DNA from: Lentzea atacamensis
Lineage (GTDB): Bacteria > Actinomycetota > Actinomycetes > Mycobacteriales > Pseudonocardiaceae
Length of the DNA stretch: 64,000 bases
NCBI RefSeq assembly: GCF_003269295.1
Contig: NZ_QLTT01000002.1
Location: forward strand, 248,001-312,000
Direction: 5' to 3'
Part shown: positions 41,731 through 50,673 of the stretch, one piece after another
How positions within the stretch are numbered: the stretch's first letter is position 1
Layout: each line of letters begins with the position of its first letter
Notes under the pieces: model-generated
Database searches by the model: none
What the model was told of the DNA's origin: nothing
The model's input: the letters and a program-made list of their open reading frames with translations, nothing else
Program-made: the position numbers and the translations under genes

Positions 41731-42651
41731 GTGACGCGCTACCAGATCGGCGAGCTCGCCAAGATGACCGGACTCACAGTCCGGACCATCAGGTTCTACT
41801 CCGACTCGGGCCTCATCCCGCCCACGGACAGAACCGCCGGCGGCTACCGCACCTACGACGCAGAAGCGGTGGCCAGGCTGAAGCTTGTCCGCACCCTGAG
41901 GGATCTGGGCGTGGACCTGCCGACCGCCGGCCGCGTGCTGGCCCGCGAGGTGTCGGTCACCGACGTGGCGCGTGCACATGCGGAAGCGATCGACGCGCAG
42001 ATGAAGACGTTGCGGCTGCGCCGTGCCGTCCTGCGCGCCGTCGCCAAAGGAGGGGAGATGGAACTGATGAACGAGTTGGCACGGATGTCGGACGAGGAGC
42101 GCCAGCGCATCCTCGACGACTTCTTCGAGGAGGTGTTCGGGCCCTACGAGCTGGATCCGCAGTTCGAGCAGCGCATGCGATCCGTGCGGGTCGAGCTGCC
42201 GGACGACCCGTCGACCGAGCAGCTGGAGGCGTGGGTCGAGCTCGCGAAGCTCGTGCAGGACCCCGACTTCCGCGCGTCGGTCAAGCGGATGTCCCAGCAG
42301 CACGAGGAGTTCCGCCGCAACGGTGAGGACATGGGGCCGCGGTCGGAAGGCCAGATGGAGGCGTTCAACTTCGCGATCGTCCAGGCCCGTGAGGCTCTCG
42401 ATGCCGGTGTCGCGCCGGAGTCGGACGCCGCTCGCGAGGTCGTGGAGCGCGTGAACGCCAAGTGGGCGGAGGCGATGGGCCTGCCGAACGACGAGAACCT
42501 CGTCGAGCGGCTGCGCACGTTCTCCGACTTCGCCGACCCGCGTGCCGAGCGGTACTGGGTGTTGATCGCGAAGATCAACGGGTGGCCCGCCATGCCGGAC
42601 CACTCGCGTGAGCGCGCCTGGCTGCGCGCCGCCGGCCAGCCGTTCGGCTAG
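41731..42651 (+). CDS. MerR-family transcriptional regulator
   Basis: 306 residues. The N-terminal MerR winged helix is typical (YQIGELAKMTGLTVRTIRFY, GGYRTYDAEAVARLKLVRTL), followed by the dimerisation helix and a ~190-residue helical effector domain rich in Glu and Arg. There is no Cys-rich metal loop, so a metal sensor is unlikely; a multidrug or stress ligand is more likely. GTG 41731 starts directly at the conserved motif; upstream in-frame codons lie inside the promoter. It is probably autoregulated through the dyad at 41699-41713. Confidence 0.9.
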   Translation: MTRYQIGELAKMTGLTVRTIRFYSDSGLIPPTDRTAGGYRTYDAEAVARLKLVRTLRDLGVDLPTAGRVLAREVSVTDVARAHAEAIDAQMKTLRLRRAVLRAVAKGGEMELMNELARMSDEERQRILDDFFEEVFGPYELDPQFEQRMRSVRVELPDDPSTEQLEAWVELAKLVQDPDFRASVKRMSQQHEEFRRNGEDMGPRSEGQMEAFNFAIVQAREALDAGVAPESDAAREVVERVNAKWAEAMGLPNDENLVERLRTFSDFADPRAERYWVLIAKINGWPAMPDHSRERAWLRAAGQPFG

Positions 42652-42715
42652 ACCACCTCGCAACGGGAACCAGCTGGGCGCCCAGCTCGTTCCCGTAGCA
42701 ACGAAGGGGGTCGTG

Positions 42716-43039
42716 ATGTCTGCGTTGTTCGAGGTGCTCGGGGGCGTTCTCGGGGAGATGTTCGGCCCGTCCGGCGACGACAGCCGCGGCGACGGGGACG
42801 TGTTCCTGGACGGCCGCTGGGAAGAGGGCGAGCTGTTCTTCGGTCCCACGAAGATCGTCTGGGCCGAGCGGATCGTGTTCAGCCCCGAGGAGGGCCGGGT
42901 CGAGCTGATCACCGACCACGAGCCGCCGCATCCGAACTTCGTGGTGCTGCACTTCCGCCGCGCGGACGACACGGTTCTGCTCGCCGTGCACCGCCGCGAG
43001 CTCAAGCGCGTGGGCGCTATCCTGCCGCTGCCTGACTAG
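42716..43039 (+). CDS. Hypothetical protein
   Basis: 107 residues from ATG 42716, with GAAGGGGG about 5 bp upstream. An N-terminal hydrophobic-glycine helix (MSALFEVLGGVLGEMFG) and an Asp-rich loop precede a beta-rich domain (DVFLDGRWEEGELFFGPTKI, VWAERIVFSP, FVVLHFRRADDTVLLAVHR). I do not recognise the family. It lies 64 bp after the MerR gene, possibly in its operon, and overlaps the convergent membrane gene by 4 bp. Confidence 0.62.
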   Translation: MSALFEVLGGVLGEMFGPSGDDSRGDGDVFLDGRWEEGELFFGPTKIVWAERIVFSPEEGRVELITDHEPPHPNFVVLHFRRADDTVLLAVHRRELKRVGAILPLPD

Positions 43040-43539
43040 CGGGGATCCCTGATGCGCTCAGCCACGCCGCTGAGTGCGAACACACCACCGGACATCGCGA
43101 GGCAGATCGCGCTGACCAGCCGCTGGTTCGCCGCCTGAGCGTCCTCGTACTGCTCCTTGGTGAGCACGGTGACGGTCTTGCGGTGTGTGGTCGTGTACTG
43201 GCCGTTCTCGTACTTGAGGTTGCCCGCCGTGCTGCCGCTCACCATGGTGACGAGCGCGATGAGCCAGCCTCCGTAGAACGCGAGGGCGGCCAGCACGATC
43301 GCGAACGCCGGCATCGCCGCGCGCAGCGTCCGGAACAGTCCTTTGAGGCCGTCGGTCCGCAGTCGCGTGCGCCGGAAGCGCGCCACCATCAACACGATGA
43401 GCCCGACGGTCGCCACGATGAGCGCGAAGTTGGCCCACTCCGGCAACAGCGCCGCTCCCAGCACGACCGTCGCGGTGAGGACGATCGCGCTGACCGCACC
43501 CACGACCGCGGCGGCGGCCTGCACCGGCAACAGCTTCAT
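43036..43539 (-). CDS. Membrane protein, function unknown
   Basis: 167 residues with four hydrophobic segments (AAAVVGAVSAIVLTATVVLG, FALIVATVGLIVLMVARF, AFAIVLAALAFYGGWLIALV, VSAICLAMSGGVFALSGV) and a polar loop with repeated Thr and Lys before the last helix. No known family. It is 6 bp downstream of the acyltransferase on the same strand, so it is co-transcribed with it. Confidence 0.65.
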   Translation of the reverse strand: MKLLPVQAAAAVVGAVSAIVLTATVVLGAALLPEWANFALIVATVGLIVLMVARFRRTRLRTDGLKGLFRTLRAAMPAFAIVLAALAFYGGWLIALVTMVSGSTAGNLKYENGQYTTTHRKTVTVLTKEQYEDAQAANQRLVSAICLAMSGGVFALSGVAERIRDPR

Positions 43540-43545
43540 GGCAGG

Positions 43546-44700
43546 TCAGGCGCCGACCGGGACCGGTTGCATCTCCTTCGCGGGAGGGTTGGCCGCGGGC
43601 TTCTTCGCGCGGCGGGCGATGATGCGGCGGCCGAGCTCGATCGCCGGGTGCTCGACCCAGCGGAACACCACGTCGGCGAGCAACAGCGACACCAGGGTGA
43701 CCACCACGGCCGTGAGCGTGCCGTAGACCTGGAAACGAGGCAGCAGCGCGCCGACCATGAAGGCGGCGATGCCCTGGAACAGGTACAGCGAGTAGGAGCG
43801 GTCGCCGACGAAGCGCATCGGGCTGGTCGACAGCAGCCACGTCATCGGGTTGCGGCCCATCAGCGACACGATCAGCATCGCCGTCAGCACCGCGTAGGCC
43901 AGCAGCAGCACCACGGCGTTGCTGGTGGAGTGCCAGAGGGTCTCCATGTTCACGTGCAGCGCGGTGAAGCCGATGATCGCCACCAGCGCGAACAACGGGT
44001 GGGTCAGCGGCTGGACGAACCTGTACAGGCGCTTGCTGTTCATGACGATCGCCAGCAGCGCGCCCACCAGCAGCACCACGTAGTGCACGGTCGAGGTGTA
44101 GAGCGCGGTGATCGAGTAGGCGGTGTACCAGCCGGCGGTCAGCGGGATGCAGGCGATCAGCACGGCCATCGCACCCAGTGCGATGTAGACACGGCGCCGG
44201 GCCGCGGCCACTCCCGCGAAGACCATCAGCGCGGGCCACACCAGGTAGAACTTCTGTTCGATGCCGAGCGTCCACGAGCCGGAGAAGTAGTCGTTCGGAG
44301 CGCCCTTCATGCCCTCGGGCAGGAACTCGTTCATGAACGTCAGGTAGTACTTCAGCGTCTCCGGGTACCGGATCGTGAAGAAGTCGCCGCGCAGGTAGAA
44401 GAACGCCATGATGAACGCGAAGATCACGAAGTACGGCGGCATGATCCGGAACACGCGCCGGATGTAGAAGTTCTTCAACGAGATCCGGCCCTTGGTGTCC
44501 TGCTCACGCAGCAGCAGCGTGGTGATCAGGAAGCCGGACAGCACGAAGAAGAGGTAGACGCCGACCCACCCGGAGAGCCACTTCCACTCGGCGCCTCCGA
44601 AGTGGAAGAACACCACGATGACGGCCGCGAACGCGCGCAGGCCGTCCAGCGCGGGAAAGCGCCGCATCGCCATGAACTCGGCATGGGTCAACGTGCGCAC
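43546..44700 (-). CDS. Acyltransferase 3 family (OafA/YrhL-like)
   Basis: 384-residue membrane acyltransferase with about ten helices. The family start is present: RRFPALDGLRAFAAVIVVFF then HFGG, with the catalytic-type Arg and His, followed by VYLFFVLSGFLITTLLLREQ and the FYIRRVFRIMPPYF motif. These enzymes O-acylate cell-surface sugars, lipids or antibiotics. GTG 44700 is used; ATG codons a few residues inside are possible. It forms an operon with the small membrane protein downstream. Confidence 0.9.
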   Translation of the reverse strand: MRTLTHAEFMAMRRFPALDGLRAFAAVIVVFFHFGGAEWKWLSGWVGVYLFFVLSGFLITTLLLREQDTKGRISLKNFYIRRVFRIMPPYFVIFAFIMAFFYLRGDFFTIRYPETLKYYLTFMNEFLPEGMKGAPNDYFSGSWTLGIEQKFYLVWPALMVFAGVAAARRRVYIALGAMAVLIACIPLTAGWYTAYSITALYTSTVHYVVLLVGALLAIVMNSKRLYRFVQPLTHPLFALVAIIGFTALHVNMETLWHSTSNAVVLLLAYAVLTAMLIVSLMGRNPMTWLLSTSPMRFVGDRSYSLYLFQGIAAFMVGALLPRFQVYGTLTAVVVTLVSLLLADVVFRWVEHPAIELGRRIIARRAKKPAANPPAKEMQPVPVGA

Positions 44701-44787
44701 GACGCTCCTCCAAGATGGGATCGCCCAGACCGCGGGGCGCCCCGGAGGCTATCAAACGCCCCAAACCGCAAGCTGCGAGCGTGACGG

Positions 44788-45516
44788 CTACCTGAGTCCT
44801 TTGACGACGTTCCGCAGCTCGGCCTCCTTGCGGTACAGCGTCGGCACCGCCTTGGTGACCTTCGCCAGCAACACCGTCTGGTCCACCGGCGCCACCGCGT
44901 CCCACGTCAACCCGCCGGGCTTGCTCAGCTGGTCGACCAGCCCGATGGCGGTCTTGGCCGTGTCCGCCGCCACCGTCAGCTCGGCCTTGCTGGCCTTGAG
45001 CGGCTGTGCCTCGACCACGGCCGCCGCCTCGGTGATCGCCCTGACCTGCCCCGGCAACGTGCACGGCACCTCAGGCGAATGCAACCCCTTCCGCTGCGCG
45101 GCGGCCGAGGTGTTCGCCTCCTTCACGCTGCCCAGATAACGCGTGCCGTTGACCACCGGCACCGCCAGCCCGTCCGCGATGAGCGCGGCGTTGACGAACG
45201 TTCCGTCCTGCTTGGACAGCGCCGCGAACTGTCCTTCCCCGACCACGGTGACCGGAGTCCCCTCGGGCAGCAGCTCGATCAGCCGCTTCCGGGACTCCAG
45301 ATGCAGACACTCGCCCGCACCGGGCGCGTCGACGTTCACGAGCCGCACCACCGCGACGCGATCGCCCTCGCGCACTTCGACCGTCTCCGCGTCGACCACC
45401 CGCACGACGTGACTGACCACAACGGGCTTCGGGCGGTCCACGACCGTCACGACGTAGGCACTGCCCGCGGCACCGGCCAGAACCGCGGCAGCCATGAGGT
45501 ACACATTCGGGAGCAT
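44788..45516 (-). CDS. Membrane-anchored thermonuclease-like (SNase-fold) protein
   Basis: 242 residues. An N-terminal signal/anchor (MAAAVLAGAAGSAYVVTVV) is followed by an SNase-type domain: VVRVVDAETVEVREGDRVAV, VRLVNVDAPGAGECLHLESR, the positions of the family's Asp, Arg and Asp/Glu active residues, then VTVVGEGQFAALSKQDGTFV and NAALIADGLAVPV. A helical C-terminal region (~90 residues) is extra. It probably acts outside the membrane as a nuclease, or binds nucleic acid if inactive. It is monocistronic and divergent from the small secreted protein gene. Confidence 0.75.
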   Translation of the reverse strand: MLPNVYLMAAAVLAGAAGSAYVVTVVDRPKPVVVSHVVRVVDAETVEVREGDRVAVVRLVNVDAPGAGECLHLESRKRLIELLPEGTPVTVVGEGQFAALSKQDGTFVNAALIADGLAVPVVNGTRYLGSVKEANTSAAAQRKGLHSPEVPCTLPGQVRAITEAAAVVEAQPLKASKAELTVAADTAKTAIGLVDQLSKPGGLTWDAVAPVDQTVLLAKVTKAVPTLYRKEAELRNVVKGLR

Positions 45517-45629
45517 CTCGATCCCCCTAACGCCGATCTACTGGGCTGATCGGAGCAGTGGAACCCGGTGTTACTCCACGCGTTCGCGGATTTACCGTCG
45601 GCCAACCAACGCGACTTACGTTCACGTAC

Positions 45630-46037
45630 GTGCTGATCAAACTGGGAATCGTCACGACCGGCGTAGCCCTGTTCCTCGGGGGCACCGCACAAGCAGCGGA
45701 GGTACCAGTGGTGCCGAAGCCGCCGAACTGCTCGAGCGCGGTGAAAATCGGCTCGGCCGGCGTCCTGAAGCGAGGCGCCACGACCGTCGCCACGATCACG
45801 CAGTACGAGGGCTGTGGCGGCAAGTACGGCCACGTCCGCGTGCAGGCCACGACCCCGTTCCGCGCGGCGGTCCGGCTGAGGGCGGACACCGTGTCCACCG
45901 TGCCGACGATCGGCGAACCGAACCAACGCGACGTGTGGACGTTCAGCAGGATGATGAACGACATGTGCACGATGGCCGTGGCCACCGTGACTCACGACGG
46001 CGCCTCCCTTGAGGGGCGCAGCGGTCGGTCCTGCTGA
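45630..46037 (+). CDS. Small secreted protein
   Basis: 135 residues. The signal peptide (VLIKLGIVTTGVALFLGGTA, cleavage after AQA) is followed by a ~110-residue mature part with four Cys (PNCSS, YEGCGG, NDMCTM and the final C), consistent with two disulfides and a beta-rich fold. I do not recognise the family. GTG 45630 begins directly at the signal peptide; the frame is open to ~45558 without a better start. A bidirectional hairpin follows. Confidence 0.68.
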   Translation: MLIKLGIVTTGVALFLGGTAQAAEVPVVPKPPNCSSAVKIGSAGVLKRGATTVATITQYEGCGGKYGHVRVQATTPFRAAVRLRADTVSTVPTIGEPNQRDVWTFSRMMNDMCTMAVATVTHDGASLEGRSGRSC

Positions 46038-46047
46038 CGAAACGAGA

Positions 46048-46071
46048 GCGGGCGGCCCGAAAGCCGCCCGC
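46048..46071. terminator. Bidirectional hairpin between convergent genes
   Basis: GCGGGCGGC (46048-46056), loop CCGAAA, GCCGCCCGC (46063-46071). It lies between the ends of the secreted-protein gene and the acyl-CoA dehydrogenase gene. Confidence 0.72.
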
Positions 46072-46076
46072 CCACG

Positions 46077-47291
46077 TCACCTGATCTGCATCCCGGAGAT
46101 CGCCCGCGACACCACGAGCCGCTGGATCTCCGACGTCCCCTCGAAGATGGTGAAGATCTTCGAGTCGCGGTGCATCCGCTCCACCGGGTGCTCCCGCGTG
46201 TACCCGGCTCCACCCAGCACGTGGATCGCCCGCTCCGTCGCCCACACCGACACCTCGGACGCCTTGAGCTTCGACATCGAGCCCTCGCCAGCGGTGAACG
46301 GCACGTTGTTGCGCCCCATCCACGCCGCGCGCCACACCAGCAGCCGCGCCGCGTCGATTTCCATCCGCATGTTCGCCAGGTCGAACGCGATCGACTGGTT
46401 CTCGATGATCTTCCGCCCGAACGCCTCGCGGTCCTTGGCGTAGTCCAGCGCGTACTCGTAGGCGGCGCGTGCGACACCGACGGCCATGGCGCCCACGGTC
46501 GGGCGCGTGGTCTCGAACGTCGCCATCGCGGCCTGCCCGCCGGCCTTCTGGCCTTCGCGGGCACGAGCCAGGCGGGCCTCCAGGCGTTCGCGACCGCCCA
46601 GCACGCACCGGCCCGGCACCCGGACGTCGTCGAGGAACACGTCGGCGGTGTGCGAGGCGCGCATGCCGTGCTTCTTGATCTTGCCCGGCGACGACAGGCC
46701 CGGCGTGCCCGGCGGGATGATGAAGCCGGCCTGGCCGCGCGAGCCCAGTTCGGGGTCGACGACGGCCGTCACGACGTGCACGTTCGCGATGCCGCCGTTG
46801 GTGGCCCACGCCTTCTGGCCGTTGATCACCCACTCGTCGGTGGCCTCGTCGTAGCGCGCCCGCGTGCGGTACCCGGCGACGTCCGAACCGGCCTGGGGCT
46901 CGGAGGCGCAGAACGCGGCCAGCTTCGGCTCGTTCTCGTCGCCGAAGCACTCGGGCACCCACTCGGCCAGCTGCTCGGGCTCGCCGGACGCGAAGATGCC
47001 TGCGACGGCCAGACCGGTGCCCATCAGCGACAACGCGATGCCGGCGTCACCCCAGAACAGCTCTTCGGTCGCGATGGGCAGCGACAGCCCGATCGGGTCC
47101 GCGAACCAGGTCGCGAGGGCCTCGAAGCCGTAGAGGCCGATCTTCGCGGCTTCCTGGATCACCGGCCACGGCGTCTCCTCGCGCTCGTCCCACTCGGAGG
47201 CCGCTGGCCTGATCACGTCCTTCGCGAAGCCGTGCACCCAGTCGCGCAGGTCCGTCTGGTCTTCGTTCAGCTCGAGCGAGAAGCCACCCAC
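46077..47291 (-). CDS. Acyl-CoA dehydrogenase (FadE)
   Basis: FAD enzyme introducing the 2,3-double bond in acyl-CoA (beta-oxidation step 1), 404 residues. It has ASEPQAGSDVAGYRTRARYD, the substrate/FAD loop INGQKAWATNGGIA, and the C-terminal helical block GGAGYTREHPVERMHRDSKI with FTIFEGTSEIQRLVV, all diagnostic. It follows the SCP2 gene after 11 bp on the minus strand, so both are expressed from the TetR-type promoter at 47951-47980. With the hydratase, reductase and thiolase nearby it makes up most of a beta-oxidation set. Confidence 0.95.
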   Translation of the reverse strand: MGGFSLELNEDQTDLRDWVHGFAKDVIRPAASEWDEREETPWPVIQEAAKIGLYGFEALATWFADPIGLSLPIATEELFWGDAGIALSLMGTGLAVAGIFASGEPEQLAEWVPECFGDENEPKLAAFCASEPQAGSDVAGYRTRARYDEATDEWVINGQKAWATNGGIANVHVVTAVVDPELGSRGQAGFIIPPGTPGLSSPGKIKKHGMRASHTADVFLDDVRVPGRCVLGGRERLEARLARAREGQKAGGQAAMATFETTRPTVGAMAVGVARAAYEYALDYAKDREAFGRKIIENQSIAFDLANMRMEIDAARLLVWRAAWMGRNNVPFTAGEGSMSKLKASEVSVWATERAIHVLGGAGYTREHPVERMHRDSKIFTIFEGTSEIQRLVVSRAISGMQIR

Positions 47292-47302
47292 TGTGTTTTC
47301 TC

Positions 47303-47932
47303 CTAGGCCTTCGGGATGTTGAACAGGCTCATGAACCCGGCCGCGAACCCCAGGTCGCCCTTCACCTTCAGCTTGCCCGTCATGAACAGCACGGGGGCGG
47401 AGGCGTTGCCGGTCGCGAGCTTCAGGAAGTCGGCGGGCGTCAGCGTGACGATGGCACGGGCCTCGCGCGTCACGCCCTTGTTGATCGTGCAGGTCGCGTC
47501 TTCGATGATGGCCTCGTAGACGTCTTCCAGCACGTGGAAGTGCACGACGGCACGGGTGGCGCCGGCCCGGTCCGCGCGGAAGTGGGCCTCCATGCGGCGG
47601 AACACCTCGTCGAGCACCCGGACGCGAAGAGCGGGATCGGAAACGACACCCTCGATCTGGTCCTTCGAGGCGCGCGAGATGATCCTCGCGAAGTTGGACG
47701 GGTCCATCTTCGACAGATCGAGGTCCGCGCCGCCGTCGGCGAGCTTGCCCAACGCGGTCAGCAGTGCCGCGAAGTCGTCCTTGCCCAGCTTCTTGGGGTC
47801 GATGCCGCGGGCGATGACGTCGATGTTCACATCGGCGAGCGCCGGATCGTCCGGTGAGATCTGCTGCAGCGTGCTGATCAGCTCAGCCGGGCTGAGCTTC
47901 GCGATCGCCTCGGTGGTGAGGTCGAGCGTCAT
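47303..47932 (-). CDS. SCP2 sterol/acyl-binding domain protein
   Basis: 209 residues. The C-terminal half is an SCP2-type lipid-binding domain (VHFHVLEDVYEAIIEDATCT, REARAIVTLTPADFLKLATG, LFMTGKLKVKGDLGFAAGFM, SLF). The N-terminal half is helical with repeats. SCP2 proteins carry sterols or acyl-CoA. ATG 47932 is chosen because AGGAGG is 7-8 bp upstream; GTG 47938 is too close to it. It is the first gene of the SCP2-acyl-CoA dehydrogenase operon, directly downstream of the operator pair. Confidence 0.85.
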   Translation of the reverse strand: MTLDLTTEAIAKLSPAELISTLQQISPDDPALADVNIDVIARGIDPKKLGKDDFAALLTALGKLADGGADLDLSKMDPSNFARIISRASKDQIEGVVSDPALRVRVLDEVFRRMEAHFRADRAGATRAVVHFHVLEDVYEAIIEDATCTINKGVTREARAIVTLTPADFLKLATGNASAPVLFMTGKLKVKGDLGFAAGFMSLFNIPKA

Positions 47933-47950
47933 TGACACACCTCCTGGTAC

Positions 47951-47980
47951 CTACTCGCGAGTAAGACTACTGGTGAGTAG
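47951..47980. promoter_or_regulatory. Paired 14-bp operators between SCP2 and TetR genes
   Basis: CTACTCGCGAGTAA (47951-47964) and CTACTGGTGAGTAG (47967-47980): arms CTACT/AGTAG around 4 bp, centres 16 bp apart. The same pair occurs at 50674-50703. It lies 19 bp upstream of the SCP2 start and about 54 bp upstream of the TetR start, with a -10-like TAATCT at 48003-48008 for the TetR gene. Confidence 0.75.
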
Positions 47981-48033
47981 ATAGCGCGGCAAGCCGATCG
48001 GATAATCTTGTTCCTCCGAACTGAGGGGTAGTG

Positions 48034-48669
48034 ATGCGCACAGAAGGTCGAGCCAAGCGCTTGCCACGCGCGGTGCGTGAGCGGCAGATCATGGATGCTG
48101 CCGTCGACGTGTTCTCGCGGCTCGGCTTCCACGCGGCTTCGATGGACGAGATCTCCGAGGTCGCGGGCATCTCCAAGCCGATGCTCTACGCCTATCTCGG
48201 TTCGAAGGAGGAGCTCTTCGCGACCTGCATCCGGCGCGAGGCCACCCGGATGATGGAGGCCATCGCGACCGGCGTCGAGCCCGAACAGGAACCCGACGTG
48301 CAGCTGTGGAGCGGCCTCAGGGCCTTCTTCGGCTTCGTCGGTGAGAACCGGGCGAGCTGGCAGGTGCTGCACCGGCAGGCGTCGACCCAGGGCGGACCGT
48401 TCGCCGCCGAGCTCGCGGACATGCGCGGCAGGGCGGTGTCGCTGGTCGCGGCGCTGCTCACCCAGTCGACGAAGGCTCCTGCGACCAAGCTCGAGGCGGA
48501 GTCGCTGGCCGCCGCGCTGGTCGGAGCCGGCGAGTCACTGGCGGAGTGGTGGCTCGACCACCCCGAGGAGCCCGCCGGTGTCGTCGCCGCGCGCCTCATG
48601 AACCTCGTCTGGATGGGCTTCGGCGACCTCGTCGAGGGCAACGTCTGGCACCCGCCGTCACGGCGTTAG
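48034..48669 (+). CDS. TetR-family regulator of the fatty-acid module
   Basis: 211 residues. The helix-turn-helix is clear (MDEISEVAGISKPMLYAYLG then SKEELFATCI), followed by a large helical ligand domain, the usual make-up of acyl-CoA-responsive TetR repressors. ATG 48034 has GAGGGG upstream; GTG 48031 is also possible. It is divergent from SCP2 and convergent with the MaoC gene (12-bp overlap). It is the only regulator in this gene group and probably binds both operator pairs, with an acyl-CoA as inducer. Confidence 0.9.
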   Translation: MRTEGRAKRLPRAVRERQIMDAAVDVFSRLGFHAASMDEISEVAGISKPMLYAYLGSKEELFATCIRREATRMMEAIATGVEPEQEPDVQLWSGLRAFFGFVGENRASWQVLHRQASTQGGPFAAELADMRGRAVSLVAALLTQSTKAPATKLEAESLAAALVGAGESLAEWWLDHPEEPAGVVAARLMNLVWMGFGDLVEGNVWHPPSRR

Positions 48670-49428
48670 GTCGTGGGCGGAACCCAGCAGGTGGGGTCCT
48701 TTGCCCCACACCGCGAACTCCCAGCCGTCCGTCTCTGCCGCCGAGAACTCGACGCGACCGGGGATCAGCAGCGGCTTCTTGAAGCGGACGTCCACGGTCA
48801 CCGCCTCTGGCAGCCGGCCTTCGAGCGCGGCCAGGCAGCGCGCCTTCGTCCACATCCCGTGCGCGATCGTCCGCTTGAACCCGAACAGCTTGGCGCTCAA
48901 CGGGTACAGGTGAATCGGGTTCCGGTCACCTGACACGGCCGCGTACCGCCGCCCGATGTCCGCAGGCACCCGCCACACCGCCGACCCGATCGGCCGTCGC
49001 AGCTCCTCACCGGACGACGACCCGGAACCGGTTCGCCGCAGGTAGGTCGAAACCCCTTCCCAGACACCGGAAACCGACGTCACGACGTCGACCTGCGTCC
49101 CCTGCGGATGGGGACGGAGATCGCGTGCGGACACCGTGATCTCCAGCGGTTCGCACAGCGCCAGCGGCCGCGACTGCGTGATCCGGTTCGCGACGTGCAC
49201 CAGGCCCGGCAACGGGAACGGGAACCCCGAGCCGGTCATCAGCTTCATCTGCAACGGAAAGCCCAGCACGTGCGGGTAGGTCAGCGGCAACGCGTCCCGC
49301 AGCCCGAACCCGCACACCGCGTTGTAGGCCGTCAGGTGCTTCAGCGAGACGTCGAACGTGGCCAAGACCGGCTCGGCGGCCAGGGTTTCCCCACGCCGGA
49401 ACGACGTCAGGGCGGCACGCAGCAACAT
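48658..49428 (-). CDS. htdX: MaoC-like dehydratase (HtdX-like)
   Basis: Double hot-dog hydratase of 256 residues. The catalytic hydratase motif is in YAAVSGDRNPIHLYPLSAKL then FGFKRTIAHGMW (Asp/Asn and His). It hydrates trans-2-enoyl-CoA or dehydrates the 3-hydroxyacyl form. The start ATG 49428 overlaps the reductase stop (TGATG). Gene order matches the mycobacterial htdX-fabG4 pair. It is co-transcribed with the reductase from the operators at 50674-50703. Confidence 0.85.
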   Translation of the reverse strand: MLLRAALTSFRRGETLAAEPVLATFDVSLKHLTAYNAVCGFGLRDALPLTYPHVLGFPLQMKLMTGSGFPFPLPGLVHVANRITQSRPLALCEPLEITVSARDLRPHPQGTQVDVVTSVSGVWEGVSTYLRRTGSGSSSGEELRRPIGSAVWRVPADIGRRYAAVSGDRNPIHLYPLSAKLFGFKRTIAHGMWTKARCLAALEGRLPEAVTVDVRFKKPLLIPGRVEFSAAETDGWEFAVWGKGPHLLGSAHDLTP

Positions 49429-50663
49429 CACGCCCCCAGCAGCATCTGGCCGCACACGCGCACGACGTTGCCGTTCACGCCGCCAGAACCCGGTGAGGCG
49501 AACCAGGCCACCGTCTCCGCCACGTCGACCGGCAGCCCGCCCTGCGAAAGGCTGTTCATCCGCCGCCCGACCTCACGTGTCATCAACGGCACGGCCGCGG
49601 TCATCTTCGTCTCGATGAAACCGGGCGCGACGGCGTTGATCGTGGCCCCGCGAGCAGCCAGGACCGGCGCCAGCGAGTTGACCATCCCGATCACGCCCGC
49701 CTTCGAGGTGGCGTAGTTGGTCTGGCCGACGTTGCCCGCGATGCCCGCGATCGACGACACCCCGACGATCCGCCCGCCCGCGCGCAGCACGTCGCCTTCG
49801 AGCAGCGCGGCGTTGATCCGCTCCTGACAGGCGAGGTTGACCTCCAGCACCGCGTCCCACAGTGAGGAGTCCATGCGCGCCAACGTCTTGTCGCGCGTGA
49901 TGCCCGCGTTGTGCACGACGATGTCCACACCGCCGTGCCGTTCGAGCAGGTAGGAGGTCAGCCGGGCGGGGTCTCCTGTGATGTCGAGCTGCAACGCCGA
50001 CCCGCCGACGGCGTTCGCGACCTTCGACAGCTCGTCGCCGGCAGCGGGAACGTCCAGGCAGATCACGTGCGCGCCGTCGCGTCCCAGCGTCGTGGCGATC
50101 GCTTCACCGATGCCTCGCGAAGCACCCGTGACCAGCGCGACCTTGCCCTCGAGCGACCCGGGAGAAGCATCCCCGGAAACGTGGATGACCTGTCCGGACA
50201 CGTACGCCGAGCGCCCGGACAACAGGAATCGCAGCGTGGACTCGACACCGTCCTCGGCGCCGTCCGCCACGTGGACCAGGTTTGCCGTGCCACCCCGCCG
50301 CAGCTCCTTGCCGACCGAGCGGACGAAGCCTTCGAGAGCCCGCTGCGCCACGGAGTCCGGCGACCGTCCGATGACGATCACCCGCCCGCACGGCCCGAGC
50401 TGTGTGATCACCGGGTGGAAGAAGTCGTGCAGCTGCCGCAGATCAGCGACAGAAGCGATGTCGGACGCGTCGAACACCAACGCGCCATAAGGAGCGGAAC
50501 CTGTTTCGAGCTGCTTCAGGAAGGGCAGCCGACCGGCGCCACCGACCAGCACCGGCGTGGCCAGGGCGGCGTCGCGGCGCAGTGGATACGGGTTCGGCAG
50601 GCCGAGCCTGCGCACGAGCTGGCGACCGAGTCCCGACGATGCGAACTTCTGGTACCTGTCCAC
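49428..50663 (-). CDS. fabG4: FabG4-like 3-oxoacyl reductase (two-domain SDR)
   Basis: 411 residues, longer than normal FabG because an N-terminal flavodoxin-like half (LVGGAGRLPFLKQLE, GRVIVIGRSP) precedes the SDR half, as in mycobacterial FabG4. The active half has VTGASRGIGEAIA, VHNAGITRD, the Ser in VGVSSIAG and Tyr/Lys in NYATSKAG. It interconverts 3-oxoacyl and 3-hydroxyacyl-CoA or -ACP, probably with NAD(H). GTG 50663 is preferred over TTG 50672 because it is a better start codon and leaves room after the operator. Confidence 0.9.
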   Translation of the reverse strand: MDRYQKFASSGLGRQLVRRLGLPNPYPLRRDAALATPVLVGGAGRLPFLKQLETGSAPYGALVFDASDIASVADLRQLHDFFHPVITQLGPCGRVIVIGRSPDSVAQRALEGFVRSVGKELRRGGTANLVHVADGAEDGVESTLRFLLSGRSAYVSGQVIHVSGDASPGSLEGKVALVTGASRGIGEAIATTLGRDGAHVICLDVPAAGDELSKVANAVGGSALQLDITGDPARLTSYLLERHGGVDIVVHNAGITRDKTLARMDSSLWDAVLEVNLACQERINAALLEGDVLRAGGRIVGVSSIAGIAGNVGQTNYATSKAGVIGMVNSLAPVLAARGATINAVAPGFIETKMTAAVPLMTREVGRRMNSLSQGGLPVDVAETVAWFASPGSGGVNGNVVRVCGQMLLGA

Positions 50664-50673
50664 GGCACACAAC

